A DNA stretch of 64,000 nt from Microbulbifer sp. MI-G (GCF_030440425.1 NZ_CP098023.1:372001-436000); one strand, 5' to 3'. Shown: positions 27,526-35,633, counted from the stretch's first letter. The notes: a model not told the origin generated them from the sequence alone. Numbers and translations are program-made.

Positions 27526-28043
27526 TTGTCCGGGTTGCTGCTGGGGTGCTGGGAGTTTTCCACATTGTCCCCTTCAGTGCCCGGATAGTCCCACCCTATT
27601 TTTGCCTCTTCAATCCTGTCGTCAGCGGGAATATACGGTTTGATATCCACCACCTTGGTGCCATCCAGGCAGTCGAGGCCGCTGACGGTGAGGCGAGTGC
27701 CCTCAATACGGATCAGCTTGACCGGACTCAGTGCAATGGGATTGGGTCGATTGGGGGACCGGCTCGCAAAAACACCGCGGACATCCTTGCCGTTTCGACC
27801 ACACCGCTGCAATTGCGTCCGATCAGATTGATCAAACCAGTATAAAATAAATAAATGTGTGGCAGACTCGATTTTGTACAGGCCCTCCAGATACTGCGCA
27901 TCAACTTCAATGACCGAGTGGTTGGTGTTAAACCGGCCTGAGCGTGGGCATTGCGCCAGGGCATTGAAATCCGTATGTATCGTACCAATAGGGTGCAACG
28001 CAATAGTGCCAGGAATGTTTGCCTTCATACTGCTTGACTCCAT
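27495..28043 (-). CDS. trmO: TrmO/TsaA-family protein (copy 1), first gene of the ABC importer operon
   Basis: TrmO (TsaA, UPF0066) methylates the t6A37 base of tRNA using SAM. The 182-aa protein has the N-terminal HPIGTIHTDF, GRFNTNHSVIEV and the family signature GVFASRSPNRPNPIALSPV, then GLDCLDGTKVVDIKPYIPAD. The C-terminus is short compared with E. coli TrmO, which has an extra C-terminal domain. The ATG at 28041-28043 (MESSSMKAN) is chosen because AAGGAA lies just upstream and the second copy starts identically. Being first in an importer operon suggests a non-housekeeping role, such as a SAM-dependent step on an imported ligand. Confidence 0.85.
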   Translation of the reverse strand: MESSSMKANIPGTIALHPIGTIHTDFNALAQCPRSGRFNTNHSVIEVDAQYLEGLYKIESATHLFILYWFDQSDRTQLQRCGRNGKDVRGVFASRSPNRPNPIALSPVKLIRIEGTRLTVSGLDCLDGTKVVDIKPYIPADDRIEEAKIGWDYPGTEGDNVENSQHPSSNPDKCQCHSAAEH

Positions 28044-28059
28044 AGTTTCTTTTCCTTGC

Positions 28060-28084
28060 AAAAAAAAGAGACCCGAACGGGATC
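28060..28084 (-). terminator. Leader terminator just before trmO copy 1
   Basis: On the minus strand GATCC (complement of 28080-28084) and GGGTC (28070-28074) form a stem around a short loop, followed by TC and eight T residues (28060-28067). This intrinsic terminator lies directly before the trmO ribosome-binding site, the position expected of an attenuator. CGGGA at 28102-28106 could pair with TCCCG at 28078-28082 and break the terminator. Confidence 0.75.
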
Positions 28085-28400
28085 ACATTATCTTTCCATC
28101 CTCCCGGTCCAACAAATTGCATTTTGTGAGGGCTAACCTCAGCATTCCTGAGCCAGTGACCCTGGCCAGTGGTATCGGCACCGAAAGGCCGGCACGGTGA
28201 AAGAACCCGGTAATAGCTTCAATGATTGCACAATGCTTGGAATTCCCAGAGATGTCTTTGGAAGGCAACACAGTCCCCCATTCTGGCGGTTCGTGCTGAT
28301 TCAGCAGTCGAAAAGGTGGTGCTGGCATACACTCTGTAGCGATTTTTCGGCAAAGCCAAATGCATTTAAAGCACCGCGCAAAAAGGACGTTGTGCGTAAT
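28085..28400 (-). ncRNA. Structured 5' leader of the trmO-ABC operon (candidate riboswitch or attenuator, copy 1)
   Basis: The minus strand upstream of trmO folds into several hairpins: CACCG/CGGTG, GCCAG/CTGGC, CTCAG/CTGAG and an outer GGTGC/GCACC pairing further upstream, ending in the terminator at 28060-28084. The inner 100 bases are almost identical in the second copy at 29970-30080, while farther sequence has drifted with gaps that break any common reading frame. A possible promoter -10 TATAGT lies around 28405. I do not recognise a known riboswitch class. The start coordinate is approximate. Confidence 0.55.
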
Positions 28401-28479
28401 CACTATAATGAAGGGGTTGTGGTTAAACCGATGCCCAGCATTCTAACGATCTGGATACCAAAATTATACTCTACATGAG

Positions 28480-28506
28480 CGCCTGTAGCTCGGATAAAAA
28501 CAGGCG
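28480..28506. repeat. Inverted repeat CGCCTG/CAGGCG
   Basis: CGCCTG at 28480-28485 pairs with CAGGCG at 28501-28506 around a 15-base loop. Read on the minus strand the loop begins with five T residues. It may end transcription of the membrane-protein operon, which runs leftward into this region. Confidence 0.4.
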
Positions 28507-28524
28507 TGCTGCACTCTCAGGGAG

Positions 28525-28707
28525 TTATAACCCATTCTGGTGCTTGAGGGCTTGAAAGAAAGCAGCGTATCTGAAGGACGGCGAGCCAGTAACCTTACGC
28601 TCAGCTTTTTGTAATTTTTCGAAAAAGCGCTCAAACAACAATCTCAGTTTACGTAATACCGACAAATCCAGCAAGTGCACTTCGTCAATGGGAATATAAC
28701 CGGGGTT
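28525..28707 (-). pseudogene. Coding-like remnant without a start, between the two trmO units
   Basis: A 60-codon open stretch on the minus strand reads NPGYIPIDEVHLLDLS near its beginning and ends SFRYAAFFQALKHQNGL. It has a protein-like composition, with a probable amphipathic helix (RKLRLLFERFFEKLQKAERK). There is a stop codon immediately upstream, no ATG and no ribosome-binding site; the only internal start is GTG at 28678-28680. It looks like the C-terminal end of a gene cut by the rearrangement that made the trmO duplication. I do not recognise the family. Confidence 0.35.
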
Positions 28708-28861
28708 TCACACAGATCTACGAAGAACCAACAATCTTATGGAAAAACCAACTCCCTTAACTCTTTATCTGATAGTTCTGCCAACCATTTTTCACCACTG
28801 GCCACCGTTAGGTCAGCCAATGGGTGGGGCTGATCATCGAAGGGGCGACAACAACCGTTTG

Positions 28862-29368
28862 CTATTTTCTCATTGCTGCTTTTGTAGCAAAAGCTATAAT
28901 GCCAATACCAATAATGAGCAAAACAACTAGAATTGAATTTATAGTTGAAGATGAGATATCCATTTCAGATATTCCAGACCTAGGCAATGATAGGTAATAG
29001 AGCGATAAAAGTGTAAGAGGAATAGCGAGAATAAGCCCTGCAACCTCGATAATGAATAGTGTTATAGGCATCTTATCTGGGGATACAGGAAAAATCTTCG
29101 CTAAATCCAAGGCATAGACCAGAAAATAGGATATTCCACATATAGCGGAAGCAATGAGCGCAAGATTACCTGCACCAATGGAAAAATAAGCTAAAGACAA
29201 GCTGGCAATGCCTAACACGGTTAAAAAAGTATTAAACATACCGAGTATTGCAGGCGCTATATGTGAAAAATTTCTGTTCTCAATTGGACCACCTGGAATT
29301 AGCAAACCGAGTAATACTGCCGATAAGACTAATAACCCGGATATTGCATAACCAATAAAATTTTCCAT
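28862..29368 (-). CDS. Small inner-membrane protein, unknown family
   Basis: The 168-aa protein has four to five predicted membrane helices (GYAISGLLVLSAVLLGLL, FLTVLGIASLSLAYF, LALIASAICGISYFLVYAL, ITLFIIEVAGLILAIPL and a C-terminal SILVVLLIIGIGIIAF) and few polar loops. The base composition is visibly AT-richer than its neighbours, suggesting transfer. It begins 10 bases after the second trmO copy and is probably its operon partner. I do not recognise a domain; a small-molecule or metal permease accessory is possible. Confidence 0.75.
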   Translation of the reverse strand: MENFIGYAISGLLVLSAVLLGLLIPGGPIENRNFSHIAPAILGMFNTFLTVLGIASLSLAYFSIGAGNLALIASAICGISYFLVYALDLAKIFPVSPDKMPITLFIIEVAGLILAIPLTLLSLYYLSLPRSGISEMDISSSTINSILVVLLIIGIGIIAFATKAAMRK

Positions 29369-29378
29369 AGTATCTCCC

Positions 29379-29927
29379 TCAGGAATCTCTGAATAAATGG
29401 CATTGGCATTTGTCCGGATTACTGCTGGAGTATGGGGGTTTTTCCACCTTGTCCCCTTCAGTGCCCGGATAGTCCCACCCTATTTTTGCCTCTTCAATCC
29501 TGTCGTCAGCGGGAATATACGGTTTGATATCCACCACCTTGGTGCCATCCAGGCAGTCGAGGCCGCTGACGATGAGGCGAGTGCCCTCAATACGGATCAG
29601 CTTGACCGGGCTCAGTGCAATGGGATTGGGTCGATTGGGGGACCGGCTCGCAAAAACACCGCGGACATCCTTGCCGTTTCGACCACACCGCTGCAATTGC
29701 GTCCGATCAGATTGATCAAACCAGTATAAAATAAACAAATGCGTGGCAGACTCGATTTTGTACAGGCCCTCCAGATACTGCGCATCAATTTCAATGACCG
29801 AGTGGTTGGTGTTAAACCGGCCAGACCGCGGGCATTGCGCCAGGGCATTGAAATCCGTATGTATCGTACCAATAGGGTGCAACGCCATAGTGCCCGGAAT
29901 GTTTGCCTTCATACTGCTTGACTCCAT
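29379..29927 (-). CDS. TrmO/TsaA-family protein (copy 2)
   Basis: This is a recent duplicate of the gene at 27495-28043. The 182-aa products differ at only a few positions (for example IEIDAQ for IEVDAQ and GTRLIVSG for GTRLTVSG) until the last dozen or so residues, where GDKVEKPPYSSS replaces GDNVENSQHPSS, and the final five residues differ completely. The SAM-binding signature GVFASRSPNRPNPIALSPV is intact. It starts with ATG after an AGGAAGAG-like site and follows its own copy of the leader and terminator. It is co-oriented with the small membrane-protein gene 10 bases downstream. Confidence 0.85.
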   Translation of the reverse strand: MESSSMKANIPGTMALHPIGTIHTDFNALAQCPRSGRFNTNHSVIEIDAQYLEGLYKIESATHLFILYWFDQSDRTQLQRCGRNGKDVRGVFASRSPNRPNPIALSPVKLIRIEGTRLIVSGLDCLDGTKVVDIKPYIPADDRIEEAKIGWDYPGTEGDKVEKPPYSSSNPDKCQCHLFRDS

Positions 29928-29944
29928 GGTTTCTCTTCCTTGCG

Positions 29945-29969
29945 AAAAAAAAGAGACCCGAACGGGATC
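29945..29969 (-). terminator. Leader terminator just before trmO copy 2
   Basis: It is the same hairpin as in copy 1 (GATCC...GGGTC, 29955-29969) followed on the minus strand by TC and eight T residues (29945-29952). The competing pairing is kept although shifted: GGGAT at 29983-29987 with ATCCC at 29964-29968. Confidence 0.75.
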
Positions 29970-30270
29970 ACATTATCTTTCCATCCCCCAGGTCCAACAA
30001 TTTGGATTTTGTGAGGGTTAACCTCAGCATTCCTGAGCCAGTGACCCTGGCCAGTGGTATCGGCACCGAAAGGCCGGCACGGTGAAAGCACCCGGCAATA
30101 GCACCAGTGATGGCATATTGGGCGAAATTGCAGAAATGGCTTTGCAGGACAGTACAGGCCACAATCCGGTGGTGTATGCAGACTCAGCAGTCGTAGGAGT
30201 GGTGCGGGCATACGCCCTGTGATGATTTTTTAGGAAAACCGCGTGCTTGCAAAGCACCGCGAAAAGTGGC
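29970..30270 (-). ncRNA. Structured 5' leader of the second trmO unit (candidate riboswitch or attenuator, copy 2)
   Basis: The inner part (29970-30090) is nearly identical to copy 1, including the CACCG/CGGTG, GCCAG/CTGGC and CTCAG/CTGAG hairpins. The outer part shows many substitutions and indels, but GCGGTGCTTT and the paired GCACCAC block remain. Retention of the hairpins and terminator in both copies argues for function at the RNA level. Confidence 0.5.
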
Positions 30271-30410
30271 GTAGTGGCAATGGCCACCAGGGTGCGTTAT
30301 CAAGCTCCAAACGGTGCGCCCAATCGCTGTATTACAGGGGTTGTTACGCCGGTGTCCGCCATCCTCACTCTCTGCGCGCCTGCCGCTTGGGGAAAAGCAG
30401 GCGGGCAGTA

Positions 30411-31295
30411 CTACCCGGGCGCTTTGCTGCGCAATATCGAACTGGCAATTTCAAGCAGGGGGTCCTGCTCTCTTGTGGGCAGGTAGGCAAACAGCACCCG
30501 GACGGACTTGTGTACCTCACAGATTAAATCGATTTTTCCGTTATTGAGGGTTTCACGGGCAGTGTCGGTATGCAGCAATCCAATGCCAACCCCGCCGGCA
30601 ATCAAGGTGCGGATCACGTTTTCCCTGTCCACCTTGATGATCTGCTTGGGGCGAAAATTGTGTAACTTGAACAAATTCTCTGCTGCCCGTCCACAACAGG
30701 TGGCCGGATTGGGAGAAATCCAGGGCATTGCACTGAGGCTCTGCCAATTCAGGGGCTGTGAATTCACCACAAGCCCGGCTGGAGCCGCCAGAAATATGCC
30801 GAATCGGGAGACTTCCAGCGTGTGAATGTCGGGGGCAGGGTCATTGGGCTCGTTATAGAAGCAGGCATCTAAAGTGCCATTGCGCAAACTTTTGAGCATC
30901 TCAACAGACTGCTCAAAATATTGAAGCCTGACATCCACTCCGGGGCAGCGCTCTGATAAACTCGAAAGGAGGTGGCCAATGGCCGGTGTGGAGGATTCAC
31001 TCCCGGCACCAACAACCAATTTCCCCGTCAGTGCGTCTTTCATGCGAGACGACTCATCAATAAAATCCCGATGGGCAGCAAGGATTTTTTCTGCCTTGTT
31101 CAGCAGTCTTTTTCCATCGTCAGTCAGGCGCATGCCTTTGGTATTGCGTTCAAATAAGACCAGTCCCAGCTGTTCCTCAATGGCCTTGATATGTGCGCTC
31201 ACCGCAGGCTGGCTGAGATACAGGCACTCTGCCGCCCGGGTAATGCTGCCTTCTCTGGCCACGGCAACGAACGTTTTGATTTGATAAATTTCCAT
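30411..31295 (-). CDS. LysR-family transcriptional regulator
   Basis: The 294-aa protein has the LysR helix-turn-helix at its N-terminus (IYQIKTFVAVAREGSITRAA, YLSQPAVSAHIKAIEEQLG) and a substrate-binding domain (GKLVVGAGSESSTPAIGHLL, GGVGIGLLHTDTA). I use ATG 31293-31295; a TTG three codons upstream is possible and neither has a good ribosome-binding site. It lies upstream of the trmO units in the same direction and may regulate them, though no divergent target is adjacent. Confidence 0.9.
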   Translation of the reverse strand: MEIYQIKTFVAVAREGSITRAAECLYLSQPAVSAHIKAIEEQLGLVLFERNTKGMRLTDDGKRLLNKAEKILAAHRDFIDESSRMKDALTGKLVVGAGSESSTPAIGHLLSSLSERCPGVDVRLQYFEQSVEMLKSLRNGTLDACFYNEPNDPAPDIHTLEVSRFGIFLAAPAGLVVNSQPLNWQSLSAMPWISPNPATCCGRAAENLFKLHNFRPKQIIKVDRENVIRTLIAGGVGIGLLHTDTARETLNNGKIDLICEVHKSVRVLFAYLPTREQDPLLEIASSILRSKAPG

Positions 31296-31953
31296 GCTGG
31301 ACAACGCAAGTCAAATTGACGGAACAGAAATTCCCTGGTTTTCAACCGGTATCAATCACCATTAAAAAGCGAAACTTTGAATCGCAGGCTTCTGCCATAC
31401 GGGTATGCAGCGAATCACTTGAACAGGGAGGGGCTCTGGGTATCGTATCGAACATTCATGCCTGTCAGGCTAGCAGAAAGCCGTCAAAGCATCAATTTTG
31501 GAATCTTGAGGTCTGCACTCAGGGAATCCGGGTGGGGAATAGCGTATGCGCGTTTTATTGAAAGTTTAGGAAATAAAATCCTGTAAAGTGACCTGATTCT
31601 CCCCACTGAAAGGGTCGTGCCACACGGCTGGAAAACACTGGGTCAAATAGGCAAATCAAAAACCATAAAAACCGCAGGAGATTGCCAAAAACCGCGCCAG
31701 GCAAAGGGTGCGCTGCGGCCAGGTGGTATCCTGTGGAAAGGATACGCCGAATGCCGATTGCCGCACAGACCGCCCATTGCTGAACTAATCAGCAGGGTGG
31801 CTTCTGCCAGTCTTCGCTGGGGGAAACTGGCTTCCGGATCGGTAGCAGGCCGTGCAAGATAACACGCGAATTAAGTCCGGGCTGTTGCTGGACAGCCCGG
31901 CGTCAGAGTTCTGCCGACCCTGTTCGGAACCCGGCGACAGATGCCAATCCGGG
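31296..31953. other. Region upstream of lysR, with a terminator-like hairpin
   Basis: No convincing gene. CCGGGCTGT (31877-31885) and ACAGCCCGG (31892-31900) form a perfect 9-bp stem with a 6-base loop, 54 bases beyond the stop of the Big_2 lipoprotein gene. It is a plausible terminator for that gene, although no long T run follows. Confidence 0.5.
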
Positions 31954-34305
31954 CTAGGGGGTGGTGGTGCAGATAGGCACACCCCGGATTGCCGGTGTGA
32001 CGGGTTCAGGCGGGCCTTCAATTGCGCCTCCAGCACCGGTGAGGGTAATGGGCACATACTCTAATAAAGCATTGATTGTTAAGTAGGGTTCAGAAACAGG
32101 CCAAGCGAAGGGCGGCGCGCCGAAACCCGCCACCAAATTGGCATTGACAAAAGAGGCCGAGTCAGAGAAGGGGGGGGTGGGGGGAGCGCCACCAAAGGCG
32201 GTGAAACAATAGACTACCATGTCATCAAAATCGAGTTTGGCAAACTCCATACCGCCTTCAGTAAAGGTCTCCAGGGAAGCGAAGGTTCCCGTAGCCTCCA
32301 CCTGGGCACGTGTTGGCGCACAATAAAAAGTCTTCGTCACCAAATCGCCGTTCACATCCTCCTGCGTCCCCTGGTAAGAGGCGATATTGCACAGGGCGAC
32401 GACCGTGACCGGTACCGTATTACTGACAATGCTTCCCTGGCTGGCAAACACACTGGTGCTGCCGACCCCCACGCCTGTGACCTCGCCCAGGCTGTCCACC
32501 GTGGCGATTGCGGTATTGTCGCTGTGCCAATCCACGCTGGTGGTGATATCGGTACTGCTGCCATCGCTGAAATTACCCAGGGCGGTGAGTTGCTCACTAC
32601 GCCCCTGGGCCAGGTCCACCGCCGTCGGCGTCACCTGAATACTGGTCAATACCGCATTGGTCACGGTCACCGGAACCGTATTGCTGACAATAGCCCCCTG
32701 GCTGGCAAAAACGCTGGTGCTGCCCACCGCCACTGCCACCACCTCGCCCAGGCTATCCACGGTGGCAATTGCGGTGTTGTCGCTGTGCCAGTCCACGCTG
32801 GTGGTAAGGTCGAGGGAACTGCCATCGCTGAAATTGCCCAGGGCCGTAAGCTGCTGGCTGTTGCCCGCGGGCAGGCTCACCATCGCCGGGGTGACCTGGA
32901 TACTGGTCAATACCGCGCTGGTTACGGTCACCGAAACCGTATTGCTGACAATAGCCCCCTGGCTGGCAAAAACACTGGTGTTGCCCACCGCCACTGCCAC
33001 CACCTCGCCCAGGCTATCCACCGTGGCGATTGCGGTGTTGTCGCTGTGCCAGTCCACGCTGGTGGTAATGTCGAGGGTGCTGCCATCGCTGAAATTGCCC
33101 AAAGCCGTGAGTTGCTGGCTGTTGCCCGCGGGCAGGCTCACCATTGCCGGCGTTACCTGGATACTGGTCAATACCGCGCTGGTTACAGTGACCGAAACCG
33201 TATTGCTGACAATACTCCCCTGGCTGGCGGAGACACTGGTGCTGCCCACCGCCACCGCCACCACCTCGCCCAGGCTATCCACCGTGGCAATTGCCGTGTT
33301 GTCACTGAGCCAGACCACACTGCTGGTAATATCCAGGGTGCTGCCATCGCTGAAATTGCCCAGGGCCGTGAGCTGCTGGCTGTTGCCGGCAGGCAGGCTC
33401 ACCACCGCCGGCGTTACCTGGATACTGGTCAATACCGCGTTGATTACGGTCACCGACACCGTATTGCTGACAATACTCCCCTGGCTGGCGGAGACACTGG
33501 TGCTGCCCACTGCCACCGCCACCACCTCACCCAGGCTATCCACCGTGGCAATTGCGGTATTGTCACTGCGCCAGGCCACACTGCTGGTAATATCCAGGGT
33601 ACTGCCATCGCTGAAATTACCCAGGGCCGTGAGTTGCTGGCTGTTACCCACGGGCAGGCTCACCACCGCCGGCGTCACCTGGATACTGGTCAATACCGCA
33701 TTGGTCACGGTTACCGACACCGTATTGCTGACAATGCTCCCCTGGCTGGCAAAAACGCTGGTGCTGCCCGCTGCCACCGCCATCACTTCGCCCAGGTTAT
33801 CCACCGTGGCAATTGTGGTGTTGTCACTGCGCCAGGCCACACTGTCGGTGATATCGGCAGTACTGCCATCGCTGAAAGTTCCCAGAGCCGTGAGTTGCTG
33901 GCTGTTACCCCTGGGCAGGTTCACCACCGCTGGCGTCACTTGAATACTGGTGAGCACAACTCCGCTCACAGTGATTGGCGTTCGGTTGCTGACAATACCC
34001 GCCAAGCTGGCGAAGATACGGGTACTCCCCGGGGCTACGGCCGTGGCCACACCGCTGTTATTGACGGTGACCACCGCGCTATCTTCACTTTGCCAATTCA
34101 CACTGTTGCTAATATTGGAGCTGGTGCCATTGCTGAAATTGGCTCTGGCAATATATTGCTGTGTCTCACCCGGCGCCAGGGACAGATTGCCTGCGGGAAA
34201 TATTGAGATGGATACCAGTCTGGGGACCTGATTATTATTGTTATCTGAGTCGCAGCCAGCCAGAACGGCACCGAGCAAAATAATCCAAAAGAGCCTTAAA
34301 GTCAT
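31954..34305 (-). CDS. Lipoprotein with seven Big_2-like Ig repeats
   Basis: The 783-aa protein starts with a lipoprotein signal (LFWIILLGAVLAGC, lipobox LAGC) and an Asp/Asn linker. Seven bacterial Ig-like (Big_2) domains of about 87 residues follow; each has LTSIQVTP, LTALGNFSDGS, IATVDSLGEV and ASQGSIVSNTV-type blocks. Domains 3-6 are nearly identical. The C-terminal 140 residues are unrelated (CNIASYQGTQEDVNGDLV, FCxF-type Cys pairs, LDFDDMVVYCFTAFGG) and may be the active or binding tip on an Ig stalk. A paralogue lies at 46550-51805. Probably surface exposed; the function is unknown. Confidence 0.88.
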   Translation of the reverse strand: MTLRLFWIILLGAVLAGCDSDNNNNQVPRLVSISIFPAGNLSLAPGETQQYIARANFSNGTSSNISNSVNWQSEDSAVVTVNNSGVATAVAPGSTRIFASLAGIVSNRTPITVSGVVLTSIQVTPAVVNLPRGNSQQLTALGTFSDGSTADITDSVAWRSDNTTIATVDNLGEVMAVAAGSTSVFASQGSIVSNTVSVTVTNAVLTSIQVTPAVVSLPVGNSQQLTALGNFSDGSTLDITSSVAWRSDNTAIATVDSLGEVVAVAVGSTSVSASQGSIVSNTVSVTVINAVLTSIQVTPAVVSLPAGNSQQLTALGNFSDGSTLDITSSVVWLSDNTAIATVDSLGEVVAVAVGSTSVSASQGSIVSNTVSVTVTSAVLTSIQVTPAMVSLPAGNSQQLTALGNFSDGSTLDITTSVDWHSDNTAIATVDSLGEVVAVAVGNTSVFASQGAIVSNTVSVTVTSAVLTSIQVTPAMVSLPAGNSQQLTALGNFSDGSSLDLTTSVDWHSDNTAIATVDSLGEVVAVAVGSTSVFASQGAIVSNTVPVTVTNAVLTSIQVTPTAVDLAQGRSEQLTALGNFSDGSSTDITTSVDWHSDNTAIATVDSLGEVTGVGVGSTSVFASQGSIVSNTVPVTVVALCNIASYQGTQEDVNGDLVTKTFYCAPTRAQVEATGTFASLETFTEGGMEFAKLDFDDMVVYCFTAFGGAPPTPPFSDSASFVNANLVAGFGAPPFAWPVSEPYLTINALLEYVPITLTGAGGAIEGPPEPVTPAIRGVPICTTTP
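32400..33960. repeat. 261-bp tandem DNA repeats encoding Ig domains
   Basis: Near-identical units of 261 bp (87 codons) repeat about six times, for example at the recurring ACCTGGATACTGGTCAATAC every 261 bases from 32897. Such repeats recombine easily, so copy number probably varies between strains and could be collapsed in assemblies. Confidence 0.85.
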
Positions 34306-35070
34306 TTCCCTGAACCCCGTTGCGTCAATTTAAAAATTAAGGTGCCAAGCCACGCTCTGGCCCGAGTGTTACACGCTTTTTTATTGAATCAATACGCCCA
34401 TCATGGCGCAGACAGATAGATTGATTGAGAGGCCCGCCGGTGCTGTAAATGGCAATGCCCTGGTGACCACTGTTTTTTGATTAACCGCTTCGGTAAAAAC
34501 GCAAACAAAAATACAAAAGGAATGCGTGCACCGAGTGTAGTAAGAGCGCAGAAATGACACAACCCATACACAACCCGGCATCAGCATATTGCGCATGCCA
34601 CTGGCCACGCGGTAAAAGACCTGCCGTTATAGCGCAGCGATTAGGGAACCGGCGGTATGGCAGTCCCCGGCAGGCCGCAGGGTTACCGTTTTCAATGCAG
34701 CCCGGCAGTGGGCTTTTGATCGCTGCGTGGAGTCTGCAGGCCGTCAAAAAACAAGCCTTTGGATGTCTGGTAGCAGGACAGGGAGAGAGACAAAAATTAC
34801 TGGGGTTCAGAACGGTTTCGGCTCTTTAAAAAAATCGGCGAGGTTGTCCAGTGGCTTTCTCGTGTAAGTAGCGGTAAAGCAGGCCAGTGAAAGCGGTCCT
34901 TTTTAAAAGGGCACTGCGGTTTTTCCGGGCTCCTGCGATGAGAAATATAGGCATCCAAATGATCTTATTGGATTGCATTGCGTTTTCTTTCGTGTCAAAG
35001 CGGCGTAGAATCCTAAGACTTTTATCGGTATTTGGGCCGGTTTTTGCGAGCCAGTAGCGCAAGGGGCCCA
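34306..35070. other. Intergenic region upstream of csrA, left part
   Basis: No supported gene in this stretch; frames are short and without ribosome-binding sites. It should contain the promoter of the leftward Big_2 lipoprotein gene. A TAGAAT at 35006-35011 could be the -10 of a short transcript ending at the strong hairpin at 35075-35098, a candidate small RNA of about 80-90 nt. Confidence 0.3.
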
Positions 35071-35104
35071 AAAAGCCCGGGCAGTTTCCAGCCCGGGCAT
35101 TTTC
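35071..35104. terminator. Strong bidirectional terminator
   Basis: GCCCGGGC (35075-35082) and GCCCGGGC (35091-35098) pair perfectly over 8 bp with an 8-base loop, preceded by AAAA and followed by ATTTTCT. No protein gene ends nearby on either strand, which hints at a short non-coding transcript on one side. Confidence 0.7.
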
Positions 35105-35414
35105 TGAAAGAGCCTTCCCTACAGCAGGAGAACGATAAAGTGGCCTGAGCGTAAGTAAAAGGCGCTGACCCAAGGTGTGGGACCACCAAAGGGCCAGCTA
35201 ACCAAATTGATAACTCAACTATCAAAATGGCTATATGGATAATACGCTAGAAGCCCGCTCGTCTTCAATAAAGCGGGGCCCCTGCAAGCGCCTGGCGCAG
35301 TTACCCGGGCCCTGGGCGCGTTGCGTCCGCCGGTTCTGCTTTACCGCCTACCGTTCCCGCGCCCCTCCGCTTTCCACTGTGACTGTTCAAATACGCCCAT
35401 CACAAAAAGTCAAA

Positions 35415-35432
35415 CCGGGATCTGCAACCCGG
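35415..35432 (+). promoter_or_regulatory. Hairpin at the csrA ribosome-binding site with GGA motifs
   Basis: CCGGG (35415-35419) pairs with CCCGG (35428-35432), and the stem runs into the ribosome-binding site GGAAGGA (35431-35437). GGA triplets in this arrangement are what CsrA-type proteins bind, so the gene may control its own translation. Confidence 0.4.
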
Positions 35433-35444
35433 AAGGAAAGGCTT

Positions 35445-35633
35445 ATGTTGGTTGTAAAACGCCGCCCCGGCGAGAATCTCAGAATCGGAAGCAATGTTTC
35501 CGTCACCGTATTGAGTATTTCCGGCAACCAGGTCAGGGTGGGCATCGCGGCCCCCAAATCCCTGCCGGTGCACCGGGAAGAAGTGTATTTGCGTATCCAG
35601 AAGGAGCAGGCGCAGGACACGGAAAAGTGTTGA
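35445..35633 (+). CDS. csrA: CsrA/RsmA-family RNA-binding regulator, divergent paralogue
   Basis: CsrA dimers bind GGA motifs in mRNA leaders to control translation. The 62-aa protein keeps the fold and the key Arg44 in [11 protein letters not shown], and begins [15 protein letters not shown] where the usual sequence is MLILTRRVGETLMIG. Substitutions in the first strand (Leu4 to Val, Thr5 to Lys, Val8 to Pro) alter residues near the RNA-binding surface, so it is likely an accessory paralogue and not the housekeeping copy. ATG 35445 has AAGGA 7 bases upstream. The longer open frame upstream is not coding. It sits alone, between the lipoprotein and the Rhs gene. Confidence 0.9.
   Translation: MLVVKRRPGENLRIGSNVSVTVLSISGNQVRVGIAAPKSLPVHREEVYLRIQKEQAQDTEKC

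Larger units (their letters stand above)
29398..30270. repeat. Second copy of the trmO-plus-leader duplication
   Basis: This segment matches 27517-28400 in the same orientation. Homology begins sharply at TGGCATTGGCATTTGTCC (29398 and 27516-27517), inside the 3' end of trmO. Identity is very high through the gene and the inner leader to about 30090 (28206 in the first copy), then falls to a diverged but still alignable leader. The right end is approximate. Confidence 0.85.

Noticed and set aside
28083..28403. 106-aa ORF in the trmO leader
   Set aside because: The homologous region in the second copy has indels that break the frame, and substitutions are not biased to synonymous sites; RNA function explains the conservation better.
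32657..33943. 428-aa open frame on the + strand opposite the Ig-repeat lipoprotein
   Set aside because: It is a mirror of the repeated coding sequence on the minus strand, with no ribosome-binding site or family features; the same applies to 32524-34206.
32400..33960. CRISPR array
   Set aside because: The repeats are 261 bp, adjacent, in frame and encode Ig domains; there are no spacers or cas genes in the window.
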